Source: Auriscalpium vulgare (lineage: Eukaryota; Basidiomycota; Agaricomycetes; Russulales; Auriscalpiaceae). From it: a DNA stretch of 64,000 bases. Positions within the stretch are counted from its first letter, which is position 1, and every line of letters starts with the position of its first letter. A program made the translations under genes and the position numbers. The notes beneath the pieces were generated by a model. It worked only from the letters and a program-made list of their open reading frames with translations. It had not been told where the DNA came from and did no database searches. The stretch spans positions 1,426,001 through 1,490,000 of the forward strand of contig JAHBBC010000007.1 of assembly GCA_019915015.1 (NCBI GenBank), written 5' to 3'. This document shows positions 44,026 to 57,492 of this stretch, in pieces.

Positions 44026-47000
44026 ATGCCTACATGCAGGCGCAAACGCGTGCTCCTCACGGAGCCCTCTCCCGTCCTCCTCCAGGCCCTCAAGGCAGAC
44101 CCCAACAGGGAGGTCTACTACCTCGCTAGAACAGGCGAGATATTCGACAGCTATGAGTCCGTGCCCGCTCTCCCACCCCACCCACCCCCCGCATGCTCAC
44201 CATCGTTCTCTCCCCAGCACATACGCTGCCCGCATGTCCTTCTATCGACTTAAACAGTTCCAGTGCGAGGTCACAGGCAAGAGCGGACTCGATTACTTCC
44301 AGGCACTCGAGAGCGAGCAGATGGAAGCGAGAACCATGCACTCCCGCTTCCCAGAGCAGCTCAAACCTGCCATACTCAAGGCTGTTCAATGGCGTGAGCT
44401 CCCCAGATTCCTCCGCACTCGACGTGTCATTCACACCCCTTATGTTCGTCTCTCCTCTAGAGGTCATGGGCCGCCTAGACCACCTCGTCGAAGCCGTGTA
44501 TGACCGCTACAAGGACCGCTACTTCCGCGACGAGAGTAAGCATCTCCGCTACCTCTCCAACACACCATCCTTACCTCTCGCCACAGAAATCTACGTGGAC
44601 ATCCAAGGCGACAAGTACGCCACTCACTGTTGTCTGACTGCACCCCCTCTTTGACACGTTGACCCAGATTCTTAGCACGCGTTGTTGAAGTGTTCCCTCC
44701 ACGAGTCAATTCCTCCATGGCGGTGGACGATCACCGACCCGTCGCGTCCACATCTGCGCTCCCACCTCCCAATGCGTCGCGGCCTGTGCACATGATTGGC
44801 GGCGACCTCAAGGTCCCCGCGAAAGAGGTGAATGCCGCGGATGATCCTGTCAAGTATCTCTACAAGGTGCAGATTCTTGAAGAGGAGAAATCGGATGGTC
44901 GTGATAAGCATCCCGCTTCCGCGAAGGAATTGCGGGCAAAATGGAGTGGTAGTCTAATGGATGTTCAGTGTGCGGTCATGAGGTTTGACACATCCATTGC
45001 CGTGATGACCTTTGACTGATCGTCATTGTACGCAGCCGTGACCGTCTTGCATTCTCGAAAAGCATCCTGCGTCGATTCATACGCGATTGTGTTGATCGAG
45101 ACGCGGCTGTCGCCTCTCCGTGGACAGTGAAACCTCCTGTCGCGACACGCTACGGTGTCGACTCCGTCATGCCGGAGGCAACGCGTCAGGGCGTTGAGGA
45201 CATCAAGAAGGGTGAGATCCAAAAGCGCAAGAAGGTCTGGGAGGATAAGGAAGGACCTCTCAAAAAGCCAAAGAAGATGACACCCGCGCAAGAGGAGAGA
45301 GGTAACAAACCTGACTTGTTGAAGACCTGCCGTTGATTCATCACTTCACAGCGAAAGCAGCTGCGGTCGTGGCCGAAAAAAGAGACCGTGAAGCCCGCGA
45401 CAAGGCAGAGAAACAACAACATGCGAAGGCAGAGGCAGATCGAGCGGCTGCCGATAAGAAGAAGAACAAGCCAATACGCTATCCAACGGAGGATTTGGAC
45501 GTGGTGCTCACAGAGAAAGAAAAGAAGGGCGGCATGAAAATACGACGGCCAACAGCCAGTCGCGACCTCCCATGGAACGACCGTGAAGGCACCTTCGAAG
45601 CCTTCCTTATGAGCTGGAACTACCTAGTTGTCTATGGGTTAGTGTGTCATGTTTAACAACCGCGTGCAGCTCTGACAGGACCTCAGGGAACCCTTGCACA
45701 TATCGTCGTTCACCCTGGACGAGTATGAGCATGCTCTTCGCCATTCCCTCATCGAGCCGCCATGCGTGCTTCTCGCCGAAGTCCACGCCTGTCTCATCTA
45801 CAATCTGCGCACCGTCCCCTTCCAGCGCCACAGCGCCGTCGTGTCCCTAATGCGCCTGCAAGAGGAATTGGAGACGGACGACCCAGAGCTAGGGGTCACT
45901 ATCGAGCAGCTAATCACTTCAATGGCAGACGTTGGAAACAACTGGGAACGCCATCCGTTACGGTCAAATGAGGGGCGAAATGGCTGGGAAGAATCTTTAG
46001 TAGGCTGTTTGAAAGACGTACGGTTTATCTATCCTTCACGGATGATTCACACCGCTGACACTCCTCATTCTTAAGCACGCCACTCTCGAGACATTCCCTC
46101 CTTTACGCCAGATCCTCACTCGTCTCTTGTTCTCACCGGATGCTCCAGTAGACCCCACTGGTTCGTCGTCAGACTCGCGGACGTCGACACCCGCAGCAAT
46201 CCACTACACGCAGCCGACCGCACCTGGAGAAGCGTATCATGCTCTTCCGGCAGAAGATAGGATCGCCATTCTGTCTTTCATGTGCAATATCTCTGTGTCA
46301 AGCAAAGCCATACACGCTCATATGGAGACTTCCGAAGAGAATCTTACTGCTCTTCGGAAAGACAAGATTGCTCAAAATCGTGCGAGGAAGCAATGGTATG
46401 TCAATGCGACTTCCCACCTTCGCACCGTCTCACTCTGACTTGCATTAGCATCGAGGAGCGAGACGCCTTGTTGGGTGACGCCAAAAATGCAGTACATGCT
46501 GAAAATGGCGTAGAAGACGACATCCCCATGAACGACCTCAGCGACCTATCCGACATCTCAGCCTCAGAAGGCGGGTCTGAGTCTGGCTCTGGCAAGCCTT
46601 CCAAGTCCAAGGATCTCCGCCGTAAGGCTCAGAGCCAGGCTCATGCGAAGCAGCGTGAGCTTGCTCGTCAGAAGACCGCGACCGCCAAGCAAGCCATCGC
46701 CGAGCATCGTCGACTCGATGAGGAGGTCGGTCGGCTGGAGCGTCGACTCGCCGCCATCGAACGCGATTTCAGAAAACTGCTGGGCTCTATCAGGGTGAAG
46801 CCGATGGGCAGAGATAGGTTCTACAATCGCATCTGGTGGTTTGACGGCATGGGCTCGATGTCGCTTCTAGGAAGCGGAGGGATTGTCCAGTATGGCTCCG
46901 GACGGCTCTTCATACAGGGGCCTAGCTCGATCGACATGGAGCTATTGGATAGACGCGAAGAAACGTTTATGCGCCAGCGGCGGCTAGACGAGGAAGGCGA

Positions 47001-47417
47001 GGACGGCATGCTGGGAGAGGGAGAGTGGGCGGTGTACAGCGATATCGAAGAGGTGCGGACTTTCTCTTCTTCCTTTCAAGTGCGGTTGCCTGATGAACCT
47101 TGAAGATCGACGAGTTTGCTGCATGGCTCAATCCCAAAGGTCATCGCGAGCTGGCATTGAAGAATGCTCTCACGAAGTGGTGGCCAAACATGGCCCCCGG
47201 CATTCGCAAGCGGCTCACTGTACGTTTGTGATGCTTTAATGAAGGACCTTCCGTCAACTGACCTCGACCTTCCTTTACGTCTCAGGATTCGAATAACGTC
47301 ACGCAAGCCCCTGAAGCCCGACGTAGCACTCGAGTCAAACACTCAGGAGCGGATATTTCCCGTTACCCGTACATGACATGGACGAACCGCAGGGCGACGA
47401 ATCCCCCTTGGTCGTAA
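44026..47417 (+). CDS. ITC1/ACF1-like ISWI remodeller subunit (WAC, DDT, WHIM)
   Basis: Non-catalytic subunit of an ISWI-type chromatin remodelling complex, nuclear. The WAC domain starts at once: MPTCRRKRVLLTEPSP, LKADPNREVYYLARTGEIFD, then YAARMSFYRLKQFQCEVTGK and SGLDYFQALESE. A Lys-rich coiled region follows (AEKRDREARDKAEKQQHAKA). The DDT domain reads GTFEAFLMSWNYLVVYG and EPLHISSFTLDEYEHALRHS. WHIM motifs are in LPAEDRIAILSFMCNISVSS and GRDRFYNRIWWFDGM with SGRLFIQG. About ten short introns; the end is DSNNVTQAPEARRSTR...TNPPWS with TAA at 47415-47417. Start at 44026 gives the exact N-terminus expected of a WAC protein. It is the largest clear chromatin gene here, with WDR5 6 kb away. 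Confidence 0.93.
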
Positions 47418-48024
47418 TAGATGTTCGCCATCATCATATACCCTTCTGGTCATAACCACACAATCGCCTGCAATGCTTGGTCTTTGTCTCATCTGATCAG
47501 TCGTCTCGGATCATTCCACATTTTTCTTGCCGCACCCCCTCATTAGCTTCACGTTGTTAGTATTGTTTGTAGATAATGTCAAAGTACAAATAGACCATGC
47601 TTCACGAGCGCTTGCAGCTATTGATATCGAAGCGCCAACGGAGCTAGGCTCAAGGATACCGTCACAGCTCATGTTCTCCCGGAACCTAGAAATTTCGACC
47701 ACGTATAAGTTATAACCTTCTGAACTTCCCAGCAAGCTGGGTGACGATGATCCGACTCTTCCATCAGCTGGGTATGCTAGAAACTTCCAAAGGCACGGTA
47801 TGGAGCTCCTATAATATTGTCAAAGGGCGGATCTTGACCTCAGACCTTGGAAACATCCCAAATTTTCTGAACGAGGTACCGCCCGCTTCGCCCTGAGCCG
47901 GACTCGTACTTATATCACGGCGGTCCGGATTGACTTCATTTATCCGCCCCTGCTACGTCCCTTCCATCTCAGCTATCCCGCAGCTGACGACTTAACGACC
48001 TCCAACGACTCACGAACATTCAGC
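47418..48024. promoter_or_regulatory. Upstream region of the AVT-type transporter
   Basis: 607 bp between the WAC gene stop and the transporter start; no gene seen. The last 70 bp are C/T-rich. Confidence 0.5.
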
Positions 48025-50283
48025 CATGTCCTCTCCTCTTCCAGTCGTGGGCTCTGCCTCGAGTGGATACAGTATCAGGGATGCGATAGCCTCTTGTAAG
48101 TAGCATAGTCCTTCCCGTACGCCAGGCTGCTATCAGTATGTGCTAGTACTGACAGTCTGACATTGGGGTTCAGACCATCGCTCGCAATACCTCCTGTCCA
48201 CCTCTGGTGTGGCTACCTCCTTCACAAACATGGAGATGCCTGTCGACTACGAAGCTTCCATCCTTCCCGTCGAAGAGGAGGACGAGCAAGTGGCCACCCC
48301 TCGCGCAGAGGACGCGGTCATGGATGGCTTTATCGGCAATATGGAGTTTGACGAGGAGACCTCGGGCGAATGGGACCTACCTACAACCGACACTCATGCG
48401 CCCAATATCCTCGTTACTCCGACACCTCAGCGCTCTCCAACTGTCTCGACGCTGCCGAGAGCATCGACCGCAAGTGAGCGCACACCACTTCTTTCCCCGC
48501 GACGGAAGCCGTCCCTCCCCACTCTGCCCCGTCGAGTTTCCTCCTCTGCTCTGCAGCCCCCAGTCAATGTGAACGCGAAAAGCACGTTCGGACAGACGGT
48601 GCGCACAAGTGGTATCCTACAAGACCTTATTGCTCACAACGACACGGGTAGCTTTCCAATGCAGTGGCTATTCTCCTCGGTATCGGCATGCTCTCGGAGC
48701 CCTTGGCCTTTTCATATGCGGGCTGGATTGCAGGCACCGCCCTCATCATCTTTTATGGCTTCATCACATGTTACACGTATGTGTTCAGTGGAGTCATTCT
48801 TCGCACCGGCCTCACTGTCAGAACTTTTGCAGAGCGAAGTTTCTGGCACGAGTTACAACCTCAGATCCTCGGATCCGATCTTATGCAGACATCGGGCGGA
48901 AAGCGTTTGGACCGAAGTCCATGCCCTTCGTGACCTTCATGTTCTGTGTAGAGATATTTAGCGTCAGGTGAGTGGTCGGCGACTCGAAGGGAGACAGGCA
49001 ACTAACCTTTGTGCTAGCGTCATCCTTGTCACTTTGTATGCCGACTCTCTAAATGCCGTGGTGCCCGCTTACTCTCCAAACGCCTACAAAATTATGGGTC
49101 TCGTTGTGTAAGCCCGTTGCTCACCTTGCCCGCCGATTGTCTGACCAACGAGCCGATAGACTCATTCCGACGGTGTTCTTACCGCTCTCTCTGTTGTCGT
49201 ACTCGTCTCTCCTGGGAATACTGTCCACGATATTCCTCATCGCCGTGATTTTCATCGATGGATTCATGCAACGCGATGGCCCTGGGAGCCTATGGAGCCC
49301 GGCTGACACCAATATTGGCATTGGCAGTCTCGAGAAGCTCGGCCTTGCGTTCGGGCTCTTCATGGCAGGAGTTAGTTCCTGCGCTTCCAAGTCGCATGCC
49401 AAATCTCACCGGTCGACTCAACAGTTCGGCGCTCATGCAGCCATTCCGTCTCTCGCAGGAGACATGATGGACCCAAGTCGATTTGACGAGGCCATGAACT
49501 ATGCATTTGTGAGTTTGGTCTCAGCCGCTAGGTTCTACGTCTGTCTCTCATACTACTTTCACAAGGCATTTGCGACGTTCATATACTCCGTTATCGGCAT
49601 TGCTGGATATCTCATGTTTGGAGATGGCGTCTATGATGAGGTCGGTCCAGTTAGAAGAAGGTGTATCGTCTGTGTCTGACGCCGGAGCAGATCAGCCAGA
49701 ACTTACTGGAGGTGCCGGGCTACAGTCCAGTGCTGAACAAAATGGCTCTCTGGATGCTCGTGATCACCCCATTGTAAGCCTCCTTCATGTTCTGAACTTT
49801 TGTGGAACTGGCTGACGATTTGCACAGAACGAAGTTCGCTTTGGGTTCCAGAGCAGTGAGTCCTTTGCGTACAGCGAGAATGCTTGAGCTGACGATTGCT
49901 TTCAGTTGAACATCACCCTCGAGGTTCTGCTTGGATTGGACGACAGTCATCTACGCGAGGCGGACGGCAACGAATCTCGAAAGGCCGCTGGAATATCGTC
50001 AGAGCACGCACGCAAATCCAACAAAGGAATGAAGCGCGCTCTTATCGCTGTCGAGCGCGTCTGCTTCGTTCTGCTGGCCGTCGCCGTGTCGATCCTCGTC
50101 CCAGACTTCAGTTCCATGATGGCGATTCTCGGGTCATTCTCTGCCTTTGTGCTCTGTGTTATCGGTCCAGTGGCGGCCAAGCTGGCCCTCGAGCGCAAGC
50201 GAAATGTGTGGGACCTGGCTATCTTGTTGATAGCAGTCATCATGGCGGGTTGGGGGTCAGCGGCAGCTTTCTGGTCCGTATAA
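48025..50283 (+). CDS. Vacuolar amino-acid transporter, AVT1-like (AAAP family)
   Basis: Amino-acid/proton antiporter or symporter of the vacuolar membrane. Exon 1 (MSSPLPVVGSASSGYSIRD) splices to a long disordered acidic N-terminus containing PEYASILPVEEEDEQV-like sequence and SERTPLLSPRRKPSLP, whose TPLL could be a dileucine-type vacuolar signal. The transporter starts FGQTLFNAVAILLGIGMLSE with PLAFSYAGWIAGTALIIFYG. Later segments: RSYADIGRKAFGP, ILVTLYADSLNAVVPAYSPN, IPTVFLPLSLLSYSSLLGIL, FGAHAAIPSLAGDMMDPSRF, FATFIYSVIGIAGYLMFGDG, LWMLVITPLTKFALGSRALN and VERVCFVLLAVAVSILVPDF. About eleven TMs; nine or so short introns. The VAILLGIGMLSEP and FxGHAxxP-like motifs fit yeast Avt1-type carriers. 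Confidence 0.92.
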
Positions 50284-50497
50284 AAGTAACTTCGCCGTAA
50301 ATATACCATAGACAAGATCTGAGAGTGTGGTTAACGTAGAGCTGTATTATTGCTTTGTATCGGTCGCTTGTAGTTCCAATGACTCAGTACCTTTGCTGGA
50401 CGACAAGGTCGGATACAACATGTGCATATAGCACGCCAGCGCTGTACACTGTGGAAGTACATGAGAGTACATGGCATGAGAGCCTTTTAGCGTCGTG

Positions 50498-51441
50498 CTA
50501 CGCAGCCGATATAGCATGAGAGATGACTTTCGACAGCTCTGGAAGATCTCTTATCAGCAATTGTAACGAAGTCGAGTGTAAAGACACATACGAGGTAGCT
50601 TTATGTCCTCCTGCACAACGGTGGACGAGATCTGGTTGTCAGGGTTGGGTGGAAGCTCCACAACACCAGTCGACGGATCGAGCCTCCAACCAATTCTTGT
50701 GACATACTCCTCCAAGTCCGCGCCTGCACGAAACAAATATCAGACTGAGACATAGAACAACTGTAGAGCTACTTACCCTCAAGGTCTAAATATGAGCTCA
50801 AACGCTTGCTTCCTATCCGCTGGAAGGCTGCCTTCACGGCACGCACTGCGACATCCCTGATCGAGTCTTCAAATCCCACAACCTCCACGGTGTAGTTGTC
50901 CCGGAGGGACTCAAGCTCGTCCGAGCGGTACAACGCCCAGAATGCGGGAAAGCGACATTGCTGGAGCAGACTGTGCAGAGACGTGAGGTGCGGGAGGAGA
51001 GTCGGGAGAGGGTCGGGCTCGTCGGGATTGGCACTGGGCAGCCGTTCGTCAAGCAACGCGATGGAAAGATTGAAGTCCGGGAAGGGGACAGAGGTCAGAG
51101 CCTTGACGAGGATGTTAACTATGACATCTGGGTTGTAAAGATCCTGATTGAACTGGTAGCTGCTGGAACGTCAGCGGGATGTCAAGTTTTAGTAAAGTTT
51201 CGAGCGCACAGTTTCAATATTGCTAGATTCGCGAGACAGTCGTACTCCTGGCTCCTGATCTGGTGGTACAGATAGTCTTCCAGGATTCCGACATTTGAAG
51301 GATTGTAGCGGTCTGCGTGAAGCAAAACGTGAGCGTTGATCACAAAAAATTGTGAATTGACGTGCCTACACCGGAGACGAGGTTTTCAATGAGTTCTGGC
51401 CGTTTGGGGGGTGTGACCCAGTCGGATGTTGCTGAGGCCAT
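50498..51441 (-). CDS. Translation initiation factor eIF3 subunit K
   Basis: Small non-core subunit of eIF3, cytosolic, with a HAM (HEAT-like) and winged-helix domain. MASATSDWVTPPKRPELIEN is followed after an intron by DRYNPSNVGILEDYLYHQIR and SQEYDCLANLAILKL, then YQFNQDLYNPDVIVNILVKA, LPHLTSLHSLLQQCRFPAFW, VVGFEDSIRDVAVRAVKAAF and IGSKRLSSYLDLEG. The winged-helix part has GWRLDPSTGVVELPPN and VVQEDIKLP; the last exon adds QLSKVISHAISAA with the stop at 50498-50500. Introns are 45-60 bp and in phase. RYNP...LEDYL and QFNP-like YQFN are characteristic of eIF3k. Convergent with AVT1-like (214 bp between stops), divergent from WDR5 (175 bp). Confidence 0.94.
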
Positions 51442-51616
51442 GTTGTGGGCAAGGCCGAGTCGAAGAGGTTAGAGTCAAGTGAGACGTGCACAAGTCGCAG
51501 ATTGCTTGCAGATGTCTACTCGCGTCGCGCGTCTGGGACAAGCGCCGCGGCGGCGTTGCGCTACACAGCTGCTCTCTTCACTTTGTCTCTTCCGCTGCAC
51601 CGTCTGCCTGTGAACC
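51442..51616. promoter_or_regulatory. 175 bp divergent promoter, eIF3k / WDR5
   Basis: Start codons at 51441 (minus) and 51617 (plus). The plus-proximal end is pyrimidine-rich (about 51570-51605). Confidence 0.5.
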
Positions 51617-54695
<3,079 letters not shown>

Positions 54696-54840
54696 TTTCG
54701 TTGCGCTCGCCCTCTCATTCCGTATCACATCATTCTATTCTACGCACACGGTTACTAGGCAATGACCAGACTCGATTGGTTCTGAACGCATGTGCATCAT
54801 CTTGACAACACGCACTGCCAAGTGCTGTACATAAGATTTT

Positions 54841-55884
54841 TTACTGAGCGAAAGAGATAGACGGATTGCCGAGATGTGTCTTGCGCCGTCGCTTTCTCTT
54901 GTGACCATCCTGGGCTTGCGGCAGTGTAGCTGGCGACGACTCGTCTTCTCTCTTTCTCTTGAGTCCGACCTCTGAAATTGCCTTCCTACCCAGCGAGTCT
55001 GCGTGCGAACTCTTTTTGCGCTTTTCGGGCGCGTCCTGCGCAATCTTCTTCTTCACACTGAGCGGGTTCGGTCCCTTTGGCCCTTTTCTCTTCTTGAGAG
55101 GTTCTGCAGGCGGAGGGGCCCCCGCTTGGAGCTGGATGCTCTCTGACGTCGACGGCGCCATCGCGCCTTGCTCGGCCTATAAAGGGAGGGGGCTGAGTTG
55201 CAGAGTCAAAGCACAAGCAGAGAGAGTGCATTACGAGGGCCTTTGCGCGAACCGTAGTATCACTGGGAGGCTCGAGAATCATGACAGAACGCTCGATGTG
55301 CACGATAGGAACTCCAGGAACGGCGCGTAGCTTAACGCGGAGGGGCTGCGACTGAGTCGCGACGACATAGCGATGCTTATTTGTATCCCCTTGAGCGTAA
55401 GTCAGCGAAGCTGCAGAGCGGGAAGACGAAGAGGAAAGCTCGCCTATAACGCTCGACAGGCACTCTTCCCCTGGTATCGCCTCCTTATGATTGCATTTTC
55501 GTCGCTCAAAGGACTTGGCGAGGTCCACGGCTGGCTGCTGTGACTTGCCCTGCAGATATAGCTCATGTATGCTACATTGAGTGATCACTGACAGGCCGCT
55601 TGGGCGCGATCATTACTTGAGGACTCAGAGCGTTCGTAGAAAACATGAAGACTCACTAGGCTTTACTGTGCCGTGCAGGACTGCCGCCAGCTCAGCGAGG
55701 AAGTCGTGATTCCGCGAGATGGCCTCTTTACACGTCTCAGAATCAACTGGTGAGTAGATGTCAGACGCGAGACGAGCGCAATGCGAGAATAAGTACCGAG
55801 CACTTGATAGGGCTCCCGGAAGCCGAATGACAACCGGTACATGTTCATGAGCTTGCGGTATGCCTTTGAGCGTTTCTGGCGCAT
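54841..55884 (-). CDS. UTP23: rRNA-processing protein UTP23
   Basis: PIN-fold nucleolar protein of the small-subunit processome, involved in snR30-dependent early 18S processing. It starts MRQKRSKAYRKLMNMYRLSF then GFREPYQVL, exactly the family opening. Next exons give VDSETCKEAISRNHDFLAEL, AAVLHGTVKPMITQCSIHEL, and AVDLAKSFERRKCNHKEAIP with GEECLSSVIG. These hold the Cys/His zinc-knuckle residues known in Utp23. RYVVATQSQPLRVKLRAVPG and VPIVHIERSVMILEPPSD follow, then a Lys-rich tail (KKRKGPKGPNPLSVKKKIAQ and KRKRRRKTH). An 18-codon Ser-rich stretch (55390-55443) between SSVIG and GDTNKHRY is in frame but looks like a 54 bp GC-AG intron. Convergent with ubiquitin, divergent from EMC7. Confidence 0.94.
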
Positions 55885-56042
55885 TTTGCGGGGACTGAGG
55901 GAGCGAGGTCTGGGAAAATGGGTTGGACGAGAAGGAAGAGCACCGGGAAGTTATTTGGCGGTGTTGTCTACTAGAGGCTTCCGAGGCTACCAAATTCGGT
56001 CAGTGACTTACACCCTCGCATTGGCTCGCAATCGCATCGCGA
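55885..56042. promoter_or_regulatory. 158 bp divergent promoter, UTP23 / EMC7
   Basis: Start codons at 55884 (minus) and 56043 (plus) face away; any promoter is shared. No TATA box was seen. Confidence 0.5.
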
Positions 56043-57096
56043 ATGGCCCGTCTGGCAGTACTTTTCGTGTTCTTCAGGTCCGTGATGCGAAGCTCTGTGT
56101 TCTTCAATTGCTCATGTGCCCTCTATAGCTGCTATGCTGCCGCGCTGGCCGTTAACGTCTATGGTGTCGTGCAATGGAACGACCATTGCCGGAGTACGAT
56201 TCATCTGCTCGCTGACCTCTCCAACTACGCTCACTCTTTCGTCCAGGCTATGCAGAACTTGGACATGCAGTAGTTGTGCTGGACAATGGCGTTGCGTCCG
56301 GAAGCATCACTCGTGACGGAAAGTTCATCATGCATGTTCTCTACCTCGTAGCATGGCCCTTGTACTGACCAATCGCTCGCAACCAGCCCGGACGTGGAAC
56401 CAGGAGTCTACGTGGCGTCAGTTAACTCTCACGACCATCAATTTGACAACGTACGCTTGTTATTCCTTCATCACCTGTTCACTAAATGACTGTGACCACG
56501 ATGCAGCTACGCATAGACGTCCTTCCAGAGCCCGATGCACTGCCCGAAGTCCGCCCATATGCGGTGGGCACGCCTCTCAACCCACCTTCTCCCTACAAGC
56601 TCGGTTACCCAATCAAGCTTACCCCGCGGAAGCGCAGTGAATATTTCGTCCCGCATGAGGCGTTCAACGTGATGGGCATGTTCCAGAGCCCCATGGTGCT
56701 CATGATGGGCTTCGCCGGTATCATGGTGCTCGGCATGCCATATCTTATGGTGCGTTGAACGGCGATGGCGACTAGTCGCGGATCTGAATGCTGCATGCAT
56801 ACAGAAACACATGGATCCCGAGACGATGGAAGATTTCAAGGAGACACAAGCGAAGCTTGCTAGGTTCCAGAGCTCGATGCAGACAGGCGACCTCAAGTCC
56901 TCGTAAGTAGCTTCGCATCGTACAATCCTCAGTTTATTTTTTAAAACATCTGGGCACGCGCAGAATACAAGCCTTGGCGGGAACTGACGAAGCAGCGACG
57001 GGTCCCGTCACGACCGCCACCACACGGCAAGCCAACTCCTCGTCAAGCGGTGCCGGGCCAGCCAAAAATAGGGGGAATAAGAAGAAGCGTGGCTAA
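56043..57096 (+). CDS. EMC7: ER membrane protein complex subunit 7
   Basis: Lumenal beta-sandwich subunit of the EMC, the ER insertase for tail-anchored and multipass proteins. Seven exons (56043-56077, 56129-56193, 56247-56331, 56387-56450, 56507-56749, 56805-56902, 56964-57096) give 240 aa. A signal peptide (MARLAVLFVFFSCYAAALA) precedes VNVYGVVQWNDHC, AVVVLDNGVASGSITRDGKF, VEPGVYVASVNSHDHQFDN and LRIDVLPEPDALPEVRPY. One TM (MVLMMGFAGIMVLGMPYLM-like) is followed by MDPETMEDFKETQAKLARFQ and a Ser/Lys-rich tail. Only a GC-AG intron at 56332-56386 keeps the total a multiple of three and yields KFIIPDVEPG, the expected family sequence; no GT donor does so. Confidence 0.92.
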
Positions 57097-57492
57097 TACA
57101 CCCCAGTATGGCTATGATAGATGGTACACATCTCGACGCGCGTTGCTACGATTTATGATGGCATTAATCGCACCTGCCTCAACTGATTCATAACAATGTC
57201 ATTAGTATACTAGTAGTCGTGCACATGCGTAGCTAGAGTCGTAATCCAATGTGGTTAGATATTGAAGCATGACGGGGTCATCCATAATCTATGTAGGTTA
57301 GATGTATTAGTACGGAAAATGAAGGGTCACGTAGATGGACAGTTAGAAGAGGTATGCTACAGCAGGAACTACAAACACAACAGTCGAGGAGCCATTAAGG
57401 TCATCTGGCAGACACGTCACAGTCCAAGAGTAACAGTCCGACGGCATGAAGTCCATCAATCGTACGCACCAACATATGCCGTCTCATCGCAC
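57097..57492. other. Convergent 3' intergenic region
   Basis: 396 bp between two convergent stops; AT-richer than the exons, nothing further seen. Confidence 0.6.

Noticed and set aside
43468..44181. Minus-strand ORF of 237 codons
   Set aside because: Overlaps the start of the WAC-domain gene antisense, is low-complexity and shows no family feature or splice extension.
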